NCBI GenBank assembly: GCA_026874595.1
Contig: CM049306.1
Location: forward strand, 6,881,519-6,945,518
From: Sipunculus nudus
Taxonomy: Eukaryota; Annelida; Sipuncula; Golfingiida; Sipunculidae
Length of the DNA stretch: 64,000 nucleotides
Direction of reading: 5' to 3'
Shown: positions 12,353 to 25,779 of the stretch, piece after piece
How the letters are laid out: each line of letters starts with the position of its first letter
How positions within the stretch are numbered: the first letter of the stretch is position 1
Made by a program: the position numbers and the translations under genes
Notes under the pieces: generated by a model
What the model was told of the DNA's origin: nothing
Database searches by the model: none
What the model saw: only the letters and a program-made list of their open reading frames with translations

Positions 12353-13085
12353 TGGCGGTTGCCAGTCTATACATATATTGTGAGCAGAATTAAGTATATT
12401 GAAAGTTTTATTTGGAACGTAAACTTGATAACGCCTGTATGTATCCGAAAGAAGATTGTTCTATTTATTTATGTAAAGAAATTAGCTATGCGTGTACACT
12501 ATAAGGTTTTGTTGTGGATTGTTAAAGTTAGTACAAATGATTTTTTTTGGGCCTGTTTTATTGAGTTCCCTCTGGCTAATATATATTAGTGGTGGTTGAA
12601 TATGTAGATTTCGTTTAAGTATAGTGCACTATTGAATCCAAGTTGGAACGTAGCTTAAACGGTTTTCTGTTCGAGTAATGATATATTTGCTCTACTACCC
12701 CTTAGAACAGTAACGTACGTTTGTACTGGAAAGCTTACTGTAAAGATGTTTGCTGCACGTCCATCATAAAGAATTGATGTATCTGGGTTCATAAAAGAAG
12801 AGGACTTTTAAAGACTTTGTCCCAGACTTCACGAGTCGCTACGAGTTTTCAGTGTAAATCTCAGTCATATACGGACAACAGCGAGATGCTATACGCAATG
12901 AAATGTAATAGCAGTAATTCCAAGCTTCTCGTTGTTGTTCGTGAATGACTGGGACCTACATGCACTATTTCGGCGCGATGCACTGAAACACTATTTAGAT
13001 ATGGGCTGTTATCAATAAGACACCCAGATTCATACTGCACTAAAAGGATTACAAGAGGCGCTACCAGTCTTTGTTACGCACAAGT
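12353..13085. other. possible BEL 3' LTR remnant, otherwise unrecognised
   Basis: The sequence starts TGGCGGTT directly after the polypurine tract and could begin an LTR, but no matching copy was found upstream of gag. No other feature was recognised. Confidence 0.35.
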
Positions 13086-13117
13086 TCACATGTTAGCGAA
13101 TAAAGCTAGCATTCCAC

Positions 13118-13600
13118 ATGTGCGTGTGCAGAACGTATACATACATATGCGATACGAAAACGGATGCCTATGATTCCATATACGCGTATGCAATACGTAT
13201 GCGTATGCGCGGTACGCATGCAGCAAAAAACATAGGACCCTGTTCCCATATATGCGTAAGCAAAGCACATTTGGTCTTTAGGACAATAAAAATGGCCCCA
13301 GACACAACAACTAATCTTCATTTACAAGAACAAGACCATTCGATGCTTATAACAACGCTTCTGTGCCACGAGATGATGGGCGAAGCTACAAGAAAAAGAT
13401 CAAGAAAACACAGATGCTGTTCCACGTGTTGGTAATGAGTTGTTCATCTTTGTATGATGGTAGCCTTGCATCATAAAGAAAGTCCTGCTGCCTGACTAGC
13501 TTGAACAAATTTTCGCATTCTTTGCTACAGTGAGCGGTCGAAACGTGCTGCATACGCATACGTATGACGCATACGTGCTGCATACGTATATATCGAATGC
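13118..13600. repeat. inverted cluster of CGTATACG/GCATACGTATGC-type words
   Basis: Near-palindromic alternating purine/pyrimidine words containing TACG, ATACGTAT and GCATGC pack into 13128-13226 and again into 13550-13592. The inner edges, TACGCATGCAGCA on the left and TGCTGCATACG on the right, are inverted copies around about 320 bp. Subterminal arrays like this are common in hAT and some PIF/Harbinger elements. A short frame inside ends in a basic KRSRKHR stretch, too little for a family call. Confidence 0.45.
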
Positions 13601-14217
13601 AACCTTAAGTATGCTGCGTTTCAGAAAGAGGAGTTCTCTGGAAAAGAAAGGCAGAACCGTGTGAAAATATTGTATCCGCAAAACTCTGTTTGGATACAAT
13701 TACCTTTATCGACCTGACCAAGCCCTTGATTGAGTCATTAGCCAAACTCTTCATGATAATCATATAATTCTATGAAATAAAGATACGTAAGGCACATTCC
13801 AGTATATGATGGTGCAGCCTGTGTCTCCAATAATTACCATAATGTAATAAGACAGCATATAAGCATGCATACCCAGCTCATTGCCATTACGCTTTCAATA
13901 CAGCCATGACCTCACACAAATTGTAACAAAAGCTATCCCATTTGTTTTGTACCCCAGAAAGTATCCTTTTGAACATATGAAAAGTCCTAAGATATTCTCC
14001 AGGGGGAAAGTTGTGTAATTTTGGGAATATCCAAATGGCCACCAGACGGCTAAGAAACCATCAATTTCAATTAATCAGTAGGGTTTAACTATATGTATTA
14101 CAAAATTTTCAGGGTTTTTGGGGTCGCAGAATCTATGTCTGGTATTTATTAGATAAGATAAGGACTCTCAATATGGGGCTTGAGGCTTGATGTGGAAGCT
14201 GGGTGAAACATGGAGGT
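13600..14217. other. AT-rich DNA, nothing recognised
   Basis: No coding, RNA or repeat signal was recognised in this interval. Confidence 0.5.
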
Positions 14218-14241
14218 GGGGGGGGGGGGGGGGGGGGGGGG
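14218..14241. repeat. poly-G run (24)
   Basis: Twenty-four consecutive G bases just upstream of the recognisable LINE remnant. Confidence 0.95.
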
Positions 14242-14284
14242 CTAGGTTAAAACGGAATTTTCCTCGCACATGGTAGGCGTTGTT

Positions 14285-15330
14285 AGATGGTTTAACAATA
14301 AAAAGGAGGATTTTAATGGATGAATATGAACAAGGTGGACAGAAAAATGGTTAATGTAAAATTTATGATTGAGGCCCAAAAATTAAATTGGGTGAAAAGA
14401 TATTTATATGAAAATAATATCCCATGAAAGTCCCAGGTGGATTCACTGTGTAATCATAATGGAAGGTTCTCATTCATTTAACAGTGTATAACTACTCTAG
14501 AGCAATATTGCATGAACTGCCATCCTTTTATAGAGAAATTTTAAAATCATGGAAAACTGATAGAGAAAAAAATCAGTAAGTTATTTGGGATAATTACAAA
14601 ATAACTTTTAATTGGAAAACCTTGTTTATTAAAATAAGAAAAATGCAGGTTTACTTTTTATGTCGGATTTTGTTTAAAAAAGGTAAAATAATTTCTTTTC
14701 TAGAGTGGAAGAATAGAGGAGTTAAAGTGAATTGTAACATGTCTTGGAGAAGTAAAATTAGTCAGGCATGGGAAGCATTGAGGTTTATAATATCTGCTGA
14801 ATGTTCTAACAATGATGAATGGATTTTGAAATACTCCAGGACAAAGCTCTCAGAGGTAACTCCATAGTAGTTGTATAAAATTTTATTAAATGACAGCCTA
14901 AGGGACATGGGTAAAGGTGAACAAAAACATGAAGAAATTTGTGATTAACAAGACGGTCCGTGGACAGCTATATGTAAATTACCATAGATAACTACCAACG
15001 ATAAAAAAAAAACTTCAACATTTCCAATACAAGATAAGCCATAGGATACTGGTTTTAAATGATTTTCTCTATAAATGTAAATTAATTAAAAATGAAAAAT
15101 GCCCATTCTGTGCCAATGAGAAAGAGAAATTAGAACATTTCATATATTATTGTGAAATAGGCAGACAAATTTTTGGAGGAATTAGGAAATTATTGCAAGT
15201 TTTCAACAAGGAAAGATTGGAGTCAAGATATAAAAAAAATATTATTTGGTATAGTTAGAGATATAAATTTAAACAAGATTATAAATATCATAATTTTGCT
15301 TGGTAGGAAGTAATTGTATGAGTGTAGGTA
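14285..15330 (+). pseudogene. L1/Tx1-like LINE, 3' end of ORF2
   Basis: Near 14335-14435 one frame reads KMVNVKFMIEAQKLNWVKRY, the segment that follows the reverse transcriptase core in L1/Tx1 LINEs. At 14622-14867 an open segment carries SWRSKISQAW-type sequence. At about 15025-15180 a frame gives QYKISHRILVLNDFL and then CPFCANEKEKLEHFIYYC, the zf-RVT Cys/His motif near the C-terminus of these proteins. Stops and frame shifts separate the pieces, and no RT catalytic core is present. This is a 5'-truncated dead copy, as is usual for LINEs; an AT repeat follows. Confidence 0.82.
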
Positions 15331-15494
15331 TCACTGGAAAAAAATCAAAGGTCACAATATTTATACATAAACTGTATCATGATAGATAGAGATAGCTAAG
15401 AAAGGTAATAAATTGACTGAGCCTCAAGAGTTGTGGAGTTGTGGTCTTGTCTAAACTCAAAAAGTTGATAATGGGTGACAATATTATGCTCATG

Positions 15495-15497
<3 letters not shown>

Positions 15498-15537
<40 letters not shown>
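15498..15537. repeat. (AT)n microsatellite
   Basis: About 40 bp of AT dinucleotides downstream of the LINE remnant, possibly seeded by its tail. Confidence 0.95.
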
Positions 15538-15539
<2 letters not shown>

Positions 15540-18500
15540 GTGCTATATGTTGTGCTTTTTTGTGTATTGTAAATTGTACTAGATATGATGTTTTTATATG
15601 TAAGTGTATCAGAGACTATTGTTTTTTTTTTTTTTTGTTGTTAAAAAAGAAAATCCAAATTTCTTGTTTCAGTTTGCATTGTTTTCAGTTACAAGTTTTA
15701 AAATAAAGATTTGGTTTGTGTTAGCAGTAGAATGACGTTTTTGAGAGGGAATTTTAATTTGGCAGGTTGGTTTATCCTTGAAAATCAGCTAAAAGTCCGG
15801 GAATAGTCAGGGAATAGTAGGAGATTTTTTTTCCCGATTGACTGCTGGCAACAGTGTTCGTAACTCACAACAGACACGTTGTCATAAGGATGGACAAGAT
15901 GACGTCTAGTTTAACATGTACTCATTACATACCTACATGACTTTATTGATGTGGTGATTAAAACAAGGGACCATGGTGCTCAGCTGAAGTTGACCTTGAA
16001 GGTAAAACTCTAAATAAAAATTAATGGAGATAAAACCTGAGAGGAAAAAGTAGTATAAGCTCGGTGTTGGTTGATATGAATGATTTGAACTGATAAGTAA
16101 GAAGATAGTTGCAAATAACATTTGTTATCTGACCAAGTGTTTTCAAATGATGAAACTGAAGCATGTGAGCAGTTTGTAAACATAAGATCTATACTATTAC
16201 CATAATCAGTGGTTGACTCCTTGATAAGTTGTTGAGAGCTCGGCAGCTGACACGATCGTTCAATTAAATCCTAATTTTATTTCACCATTTTTCTCAGTTT
16301 TATCCATTTTATAAAGTTGCCATATAAGTTATTTCACCAGTCTATAGGTGCAAGGACTTAAAAGGTGGGGGACGGGGTGGAAGGCCCTGAATGATGGGAA
16401 TTACATCATCTCTGCATATACATATGTGCATATGAAAATTCAGTCAACGGTTCGTACAGGAAAAAATGTTTAATCATAATTACTGAATATTTAAAAATGG
16501 AAAGACGGACAGGTGGACAGACGGACAGGTAGACGAACAAGGCTGATCACTTAAATTCCATTCTCCTGAAAAATAACGAACAAAAGGTGAATTAAATCCT
16601 CACTTTTTATTTGATCAAATATCAAGTTTAAGAATTAAGCAAAAAAAATTAGACAATTCCAAGTATTATCATCTTTTATCGATAATTTTGCTCATATAAT
16701 ATCATATAATGTACACTGATGGATTTAATGTTATTTCGAACCATAACTTGGTAAAAATTATTTAAAAGGAAAATAGTTTGTTTAAAAGTGCCACAATACC
16801 ACAACATGGCATCTTGTGGATTACATAAATGGGAGAAACAGTTCCGTTGGGTGAAACCAAATCTTGGAAATACAGTTCAAATAATAACAATTATCCATTA
16901 CACTTTATGTATACTGCTTTGGGGTGGGTTTGGTAGTGATTTGAGAATAACTGTGCATCTTTGACAGCAGGGGTGCTGCTGAGTAATGTATTTTTTCATC
17001 AGATATGCAGGCAATTCTCTATCAAGTGACCTCAAGTGAATAGCATTCGGCTGCTTGGATATTGACAATGCAAGTGAATACATCATGCCCCCCCCCCCCC
17101 CCCCCCAAGAAAAAAGAGAAATGAATAACTAGCTTTGTTTGTTAGCTTTTATTTTCAAATTTCAAATTTGAACAAATTAAATCCTTATTTGTACATGCTG
17201 TGAAAATCATGTCAGCTTTGCTTACAGAAATAAAATGTGCCATGGCCAAAGTTGCGCAAAATTTATGGTACTGATTTTACACGAGTTGTATCCGACGTTA
17301 ATTAAGAAAAATAGATTTCTTACTATTTTGAAAGCACCTTATTAATGTTTCGGTCCATAGCTTTTACAAATTATGTAATATTGACCTAATTTTGGCCCGT
17401 TCATCAGAAATATACTGTGATACTTTATGATCATTTATAAATATGAACAAGCACAGACGGGTGGTTTTGATATTGGGCAGTCGTGAAGTGTAACAACAGG
17501 TTTTTCCTTAATTTCTTGAAGGACCGACGTCGCATTAGCCCAATTTTGGGTTTCGTAGGAGAAGTAAGAGAACTTATGGGCATCTAATTGTATGTAAAAT
17601 TTGGATTCGTAAATCTAATTTCAAAACGTGCGAATCTAACGAACTGACAGACGGACGGACGGATGACAGACAATTGATCATAACTATAGCTTAAATAAAG
17701 TCAGCAGAACTGAAGATCGTAATGTTTATCAACAGTTTTGACAGTGTTAAGGTTATAGTTAATGAAATACACTTTATTTCAAAACAACTTGAACAAGAAT
17801 TAGCACGATGATAACCAAAAGATCATTAATTCAACTCCGTTTGAACGCTGATGTATGGTGAAATGAAAGGTATTTTCTGCCTGGTTAATTTTGATGTTTT
17901 TCAAACTTTCCTCCAACACAATTGCTTAGGACTTTTTTTCTGACGTTAATGCCATACTGAGGAATCAAGATTAGGTGAGTTTGCCTGTACCAGTTCAATC
18001 AGATATGCCAGCATAGACCTACAACCAAGTATATTAATGACAGACTTTCAAACTTCATTGTCTCCGAACATTATAACTTAAGACCGTCATTTTGTAAATG
18101 GACCAAGACCTTTTATAATTGATAAAAACATCTCATCCTGTGGCATCAGTATAAAGGACAGGCGACTATAATTTTTTTTTTTTCAAATCATCATGTGTAG
18201 GGTGTACGCTAGGGATGCCCACTCTTACCATATACCATTTTAATATTTACAGAATTATTTACATCATGGTTAGAGAAAATATGAATATAAAAAAATAACT
18301 TTACTGTGTGCTGATGACTATATTGGTGTAAACCCCTCGTATTACCTAAATAACACAAGCTGGGATTATTATATGTAATATGTAAGAAATTTTTTTATCC
18401 GATTGTAATTTTCAGCACGTCAGCGCATTTGCTGGTTGTATACAGATAACTTTCACAGAAGCATAGATACAGAAAGCACAGATACAGACAAAGTAGTTTT

Positions 18501-18584
18501 GATACTCTCAGCAGTCTTAGGCAACACATGTATGCTTCAGCAAAACCAGACCTCAATGCACTATATATACAATGTATAGACCTA
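15538..18584. other. AT-rich DNA, few features
   Basis: No gene was recognised. Two short GACGGAC-rich stretches (about 16505-16540 and 17645-17672) look like the reverse complement of the GTCCGTC blocks near the 5' ends of the hairpin-ended repeats seen later, so degenerate minus-strand copies may lie here. A 19-base poly-C run occurs at 17088-17106. Confidence 0.45.
17088..17106. repeat. poly-C run (19)
   Basis: Nineteen consecutive C bases followed by AAGAAAAAAG. Confidence 0.95.

Positions 18585-18623
<39 letters not shown>
18585..18623. repeat. (GT)n microsatellite
   Basis: About 38 bp of GT dinucleotides with one early CG interruption. Confidence 0.95.
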
Positions 18624-18626
<3 letters not shown>

Positions 18627-18958
18627 CCTCCCACAGAGGATGCGTTCAGATTTCATGTACTCAGGGCTTTGTTCAAACTTTATACCTATAGCACTTTACA
18701 AAAGGGCATAACGAAATCATCCAGATCTGCATCACATACAAAGTTTCGCTGGACCATAGTTAAAGAAAATTTGTACCAGTAATGAGGTCCAAACCAGCAA
18801 AGCCAGCCATTAACAAAACATTCAGTGCCCTGTACATGTAGGACATCAATATGCTTAAAAAGATGTTCCTTCATTCTTGATACAGAAACTACACTATATA
18901 CAATTATTTTATATTTCCAATTCAACACAAACGTTTTTGCTCTCCTCATATACATGTG

Positions 18959-18961
<3 letters not shown>

Positions 18962-19052
<91 letters not shown>
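18962..19052. repeat. long (AT)n microsatellite
   Basis: About 91 bp of pure AT dinucleotides, the longest such run in the window. Frames of IYIYIY codons through it are artefacts. Confidence 0.97.
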
Positions 19053-19054
<2 letters not shown>

Positions 19055-22000
19055 CTGCATGTAGAGAACGAAAATGCAAGAACAAATTGAAGTAGGTGGC
19101 ATCAGGCACAAGCTTCAGCATGCAGTATATCGCGATTTCAAGAAATGTGATGATTTTTTTTTCTCAAACTGAACTAGGATGTTTAAAGTTGATCTATGTA
19201 ACTACTGTTTGGAAAATGTTTTTTTAATGCGAATTTTCATTCAATTTGGTATAATTATACTAAAATGGGTCTGACTGAAATTTTCTAATAAAGTTTTGTG
19301 GTCTGATACAAAATATAAAATCACCAGGAATAACTGTAGAATGGTTGATATATTTATAGTTTTCTAAATTACTATTTAACTTGCATTATTTTTCTGTTTA
19401 ATGGTTGTCATCATTTTCAAAGGATAAACTAGATCCAAAATCAATATGTTTAGTCAATTCAAGGTCAATTCGTGTTACCCATATTAAGAATTCATTTAAT
19501 AAGAAATGTTAAAAATGAATAGGCCAATAACAAAAAATGGACCATCCAATGCGAAGGTTTACAACTCTTGGTAAATATTGTAATGAGAGGATTTCCTTTA
19601 ATTCAGTCCAACTTCATTTTTATGATCCATTGCAAAATATTGAAAAGCTGAAAGTAAACTGTGAGAGAGGGACAAACATGACGATGACGTGCAGAACGGA
19701 AGAATTCTTTTAAAAGGAAACTTAAAAAATATTTCGAAAAATAATAGAGATGATCTTAAGAGTTCAGGACATTGTTAAAGATATGATCCGACTGTAATAG
19801 ATGTGGATAAAGGTGTTGATGAGATATTATATTTATCACTCAATCCAATCCAACTTTTTTGCCTGGCAACAATTGTTATTTGTTGTTTTTTAATGAGTGT
19901 GTGTTTCCAAACCGCAATAAAATGAAACAAAAAATCCAGGTAAAGCCACAGACCTGCTGCAAAGATGAATCTATCCAAGCCCAAGAATTATTTGATCTGA
20001 TCATCAGCTCTTTATGATTTTGTACAACCGATAAATATGATGATGCAATATTATTCTGAAAGCAGGGCTGCACAATTCTTTATAACATTTCATGACGGGA
20101 ACACTTGTTTAAATGCGGCACATTATTTCTTATACAGAAAGCAATGCAAAGTATTTATTGAACAACCCTGGGCACAAAGAAAGGCGTTACTTCCAACGTG
20201 TTTCATATCATGTTTCTATACCTTATACCCATACAATATTTATTCCTGTGGCCTGTGTTCTTTCAAGAAGAATCAATTAACATCTGATTGAATGTTTGAC
20301 CAGAATATTTTTTATCTGGTAGATATGATTTGTGCCCTGCCAATAATTTTTATACGTATTATGCATACACTTATATATGATCCCACACTTCTGTATTCAT
20401 GTGACTTGCTCCTGCGACCGAGGAGGTTATGTTTTCAGCTCTGTATGATTATTGCTTGCTAGAATATTGGAAACGGCCGGCCTATGATGCAGCTGACTTA
20501 ATTTTGTATGTATGTTTGTATCTTTTTCTGTCTGTTTTCTTATCTGAACACACTCTACAGGTCACACTTTTGATATTAATCAAATGTAAATATCAGTTAA
20601 CCCTCGAAGCCAATTATTTTCAATCAGGTTCATCTGGGATGTATATCACTGAAAACTCACACCAGGTTAGCGCTCGGCTTCGGTTCCTCTACTTAGTATC
20701 TTCATCATCTGCACCATGCATAAAACAGACTGAACTTTGTGGAGTGCCGGCCATAAAATATTTTTTTAAAATCTTTGAATATTGGTACAAAAAAAGCGCA
20801 TTACGGATCCAGTGGGTTGTTTTGCATTCGAAGAGGTTTGCACTCTATTGAGTGCCCTCTAGTTAAAGAATTTAAATATCTGTTACATTTTTTTACAACT
20901 AGTTTTTTTTTATTGAACTGGAGGCGATGTGCACATATATTTAACTTATACCATATACATTAGGAGATATATAATGTGTCCCCAAATAATGTATCATGAT
21001 AGAGAAATAAACCCACATTTAATTTATGACATTTTATGGAATTTACATACACCTGCATGGCTGCAGTAAATATTATCTTGAACTTATCAATGGAATTGTA
21101 TGTTGTCTCCAAGTTAAAAGATATCCCAAGATTACCTTTTTTTAATGGGTCTTGAATTATAAATAAGATGAGTCTTAAAACACAGCAAGAATTGGTGTTC
21201 GTTATTAACCAATTAGCTCCCACATCAATTACCCAACCAAATAAATGTACATAATAATTCAGTCAGTCTCTTCATTCTTTTCGAGGGAATTTATATGGCA
21301 ATACACAGAGGGTAAATTGACATAACTTCGTTGAATATTAAGTATGTTACGGACATTTAAGTGACCCAACCATCCAATCCCCTTATTTGTGACACTTCGG
21401 ATGTCTCTTCCTGTGCCCAAACATGTCAATCTACAGATGCGATTTACCAAAACACGCCCTCACTTTTCGCACTGGCATCAGGCAGATTCTTAAACTAGAG
21501 ACCAATACGAACATTTTCATACTAATTATCTGTGGTATATATTTTGGTGCCACTATCTCCTTAAATATGGTCCTTTTCAAAGGTCCCCTGCAACACTATT
21601 TGGGGAAAAAGGGTGCATGTGGAAGAATTGTGTCTTGTGACTAATCCACTGATGATCAAACATGATAAGTGTCCTTTCTGAACAACATATGTTTCATTGA
21701 CAACAGCCATTTATAAGTGGCAATGAGATGAACATTGTTATGGCTAAATATGTAAACTTTTCTACCTAAGCTCTTTTTAATGTAAAATGGTACATACTGC
21801 AATATTGTGATTTTCTGGCTTTATTTTTGCTTGAAGATATATGTAGGGCTTCAATTTTGTATGGTGTCAATACTGATTTCCTGTTTTGTTGGCTACCTTC
21901 TAAATAAGGGGAAGGGGGTAAGAGGTGCATAAAGAATACTCTTAATACAGAATAGCCCTTACTTTATTAGTTCAGGTAAGTCATGTAAGAGACACTATAA

Positions 22001-23411
22001 ACTCATTCACTGGATGGTTTTAGCACATCTCCGTTCAGATAGAGTTGTATTTAAATCAAACTAGAAGGAGAAACTGACCTTGGAAGAGTGATTTTGATTT
22101 GTTGATTAGTTATTTTTATGCTTACAAATATGAGTTTTCATATGAGTATATTTTAAAGTAAAGTTCCATGTTGTCTGCTGTTTCCTGTTTTAGCGATCAT
22201 TTTCATAAATATGGGGTAGGGGTACAAAAGAGACATTGCTACATATCTGTCTTACACCTTAGCAACTTATGCATGTTACTTAAAGAAAGAGGAATAATCA
22301 TATAAAGTTTTAATGCTTTAACAAGGTCTTTGTGTAAAAGCTTACAGAAACTGGGTTCATTTATGTGAGATTGCTCAAAAAAATTTAGTTGTATTTTGGT
22401 TCTTGAAAGCCATAATTTTTCACATATATGAATGAAGTCTTTTTTTTTAAATTAACTTTGTGTGTCTTATTATGTTTGTGTATATATACCTACATTTAAA
22501 GATATAACTCAATGTTTTAGTCCATTAGGGGACTGAGAGAGCCAAACTGGGCTAATCGCACAAAAATGTATACAGCTAGTACAAAAAAAAATCTCTTTGC
22601 AATGTTGTGCAAGAGTGTCCTGATTGCCAACATTGGTTTTCTGATTCCCAAGATGTCTACCTCTTCGAAAAATAAAGTGAAATTTTATATCAACCCGCGC
22701 AATTTTTTTTCAAAATTACTTGCTTTGGCCCCCTGACTATATGCCCTCCCCCTCAACTGGCCGTGATTCCTGATCGGGCATTTATTGTTGAGCCCACTTA
22801 TAGTGTGGGGGTGAAGGGTTATCTATTAGGAGTACATGGAATATCCTACACACGTATAACCCGACAGTTATCGTTAATACACAGTGCATGTCACAAAAGA
22901 TGCATAAATTAACTTAAACGTGACCACATGATTACAGAAAAAACACTTTCAGCCTTGTGCGCATGTTCTAACAGGATATAGGGTTTCGTGGTCAATTTAC
23001 GTATTTGCGATATATAATAGGGATTATAGTCTATGCTCATGGACAACCTTTCTAAAGTTATCTATTACTTCAGTAAATATCGCATGTGAAACCAGTGAAT
23101 ACTCTTTGGTCCATGCATGGATGTTCACAAAATGAAGCATGTATACATTTGCTTTTAAAAGTGCTGTAATGTGCATGTAGAATTCAGAAACTAACGAATA
23201 CAGCACCCTGTGACATTGGGAAATGTTTTCTTAAAATACTAAGATCTTTAATCCGTTTTCAGTTTTCATTTATATAGTTTCATTATAGTTTCATCATATT
23301 TATTTAATTATCAATACTTTATAAAGTGTTTAGTATATACCAGCGGACATTCGGCTCTACATCAATGACTTACCTATACATATGTATGATTATGTACTCG
23401 CAGCCTCAGTG
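19053..23411. other. AT-rich DNA, nothing recognised
   Basis: Read on both strands; no domain, RNA gene or repeat terminus was recognised. The longest frame, 20429-20851 plus (140 codons), has no recognisable motif or splice context and is judged spurious. Confidence 0.5.
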
Positions 23412-23522
23412 AATAATAATAATAATAATAATAAGATTAGGCCTATTAATAACATGCCTAGTAATAATAGAAATAATAATAATAATAATAATAATAATAT
23501 TAATAATACATACATACATACA
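23412..23522. repeat. (AAT)n and (CATA)n microsatellites
   Basis: AAT triplets at 23412-23434 and 23462-23508 are separated by about 28 bp, and the second block passes into CATA tetranucleotides. Confidence 0.93.
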
Positions 23523-23829
23523 TTCATACAAAAGTAATGTTAATTATTTTGATTATAATAAATAATTTACAAGACAATAATGACCGTCCACATTAAATTA
23601 ACCAAAAAATGAAAAAAAAATAATAAATGAAATTTGTTTAGGCTGTTACAGTGAAACACCATCCCTAAAGTACACTTAAGTAAAATGGTTTTGACTGATA
23701 TGATCACATGGGTAATTGAACACACAAGTTTTTGTCAGAACCCACGAATTTGATAAATTATCCGTATTTTTGTATATAGCGTGCCTCAATATGATCCTTG
23801 ACCTTAACCCATTTCAAGATAATCGGAAG

Positions 23830-23974
23830 CCGTCGGGATAGGGGCCGACCAATCGCACATGCCCAAATTTCCCGCCGAACATGGCCGATGGTTAGTTTCT
23901 TATGGCACAGTCGAAGCGTAACTGGGATAAGATCATTTCAAACACAGTCAGTTTGCTACAATCTTAAAATATAG
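23830..23974 (+). promoter_or_regulatory. NSD2: candidate NSD promoter and untranslated first exon
   Basis: This GC-richer patch holds, in order, a CCAAT box (23849-23853), an E2F-like TTTCCCGCC (23868-23876) and a YY1-like AACATGGCCG (23879-23888). There is no TATA box, the pattern of housekeeping chromatin genes. About 90 bp further on, TATAG|GTAAGC at 23974/23975 is a strong splice donor. ATGs in the segment open only short frames ending before the donor, so the exon would be untranslated and could splice to the acceptor at 32538. The link to the NSD gene rests on orientation and lack of another candidate; it is inference. Confidence 0.45.
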
Positions 23975-25034
23975 GTAAGCGTTCCAAGCAACAAATGCAC
24001 CCTCCACAAATCAACAATAGTTTTATTTATTAACACAATTTTTCATGTCATACAGTATCAGTGGGTCGTCCACGGTACTTTTTTCCGGTCATTGCCGCTT
24101 CATTGACAGTTGCCCGTGTAAACTCGTCAAAATGGCTGCAAGGGGACCCACAATTCCTGTTACATGTTATTATCTGTACACAAATGACACGCGACCTTGC
24201 AGATGATAGCTTTGCTTGGGACACACAACTGTGGCATTTATTCCTTATACACAAATGTTTGCTCCTATTTATGAATTTTAAATTAAGGGCACTGTGAGTT
24301 TGTCCACGATAAGGGTTTGATTACAAACTTGAAAGGAAGAAAACCCTTCCCCGAAACACGCCTGCTATATTCAAAATTTTTTTCTGTAAAGTTGCTTGAA
24401 AACATGCTGGTCTCACTGCTTACATCTCATTTGGATCAGTTCTAAATACTGTATCAGTGGTTGACGAAAGGAACCAAAATCGTGGTTATTGTCACTTGAA
24501 ATAACAAGTCTCAACAACAATATATTGTCAAAACCGCGAAACATGCTGTCAATAAATTGCATCTATTCCATCTGACGTGCACATAATGCAATCTGGTGAT
24601 TTGTTCTGCTATATTGTGCCTCTAGAATTCTGAATTCAACTCAAGTTATTTAATGTTATTCTGCATTATTATTAAAGTAAAGCTTTTTTATGAATAAGCT
24701 ACTTGCAGCCTTGTAAGAATTAAACCAAAATGCTAATAAGGCAATTGCTTCTTGGGAAAGACGCATGTTCTTCGAGAATATTTTAGTTTGGATAATGGAC
24801 TTTATAATAGTTTAAAAAGTTTATAATAGTTAAAGTTTAACATGCATATTGGTCATTTTCTCATGTTATTTATTGATTGCATGTTAGATACAATAACGTT
24901 ATAAAATCCTTCATGGTAACCAGATAAAAAGAAGAAAGGCCATTTGGATAGTTTGCATAATTGAAAAGCTATAATTGTGCTGAAATTAAATTTTATTTAC
25001 AAGTTCTCTTATTGATGCCATCAGTGATAGCATT
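23975..25034. other. AT-rich DNA, probably intronic
   Basis: No feature was recognised before the first hairpin-ended repeat at 25035. Confidence 0.4.
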
Positions 25035-25700
25035 TTTAGCTCAGCTGACTATAAGACATATGAGCTATAGTCGTGGTCCTTTGTCCGTCGGCTGTCCGTT
25101 TGTTAAACTGGCACGTTTTGAAACCGTTGGACCTACGAATATGAAATTTGGTATACAGTTAGATGTCCCCAAAATCTCGTTCCATGCCAAAAATTGGGTC
25201 AAAGGACTTTGTTCCTTCGAGATATTAAGAAAAAACCTCAATTTTTTTATTAAAAATCTATTTTCACACTTCAGAACTGCCTAATATCAAAACCACTCAT
25301 ATGGTTTTGTCCATATTTACCATAAATTTTCCTCTATATAGTTCCTATGTACATGCCAGAAATTAATTCAGTATTATATAATTAATAAAAAATGTTATGG
25401 GCCCAAACATAATGGACTTTGTAAAAAATCAGGAAAGATATTTGATCACTTAAGAGAAAAAGTGTTAAAGCTAGGGAATTTTTTTCAGTAATACAACTTT
25501 AGTAAATCAAAACAATTGTATATCAAAAAGTAGATCAAAATCTGTTAATTATTTTTAAATATTAGCAAAAATGTATAAATTTGTCAAAAATGAAATAAAC
25601 CGAATATGCAATGACATGCCTCTGAAAGTGAATTTCAAACAACCATCTGTTGAATCAAAAGAATTATTACAGGTTATCTACCATAACACAGTCCCTACAT
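25035..25700 (+). repeat. family A1 repeat, copy 1 (5' end plus body)
   Basis: The copy begins TTTTAGCTCAGCTGACT, whose first arm pairs with ATGAGCT some 20 nt later. It continues through GTCGTGGTCC, a GTCCGTC block and the A1 body landmarks GATGTCCCCAAAATCTC and CCTATGTACATGCCAGAAATTA-type sequence. Reading frames through it are repeat translations, not genes. Confidence 0.8.
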
Positions 25701-25779
25701 TTGCATCATCAGGATGTAAAATCTGATTGCCATATACTAAACAAACATCCAAATCATTGCTTTTGCAGAGTCAGGCTTT

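Noticed and set aside
20429-20851. A 140-codon plus-strand gene
   Set aside because: No motif, unusual composition, and no supporting splice sites; a chance frame in AT-rich DNA.
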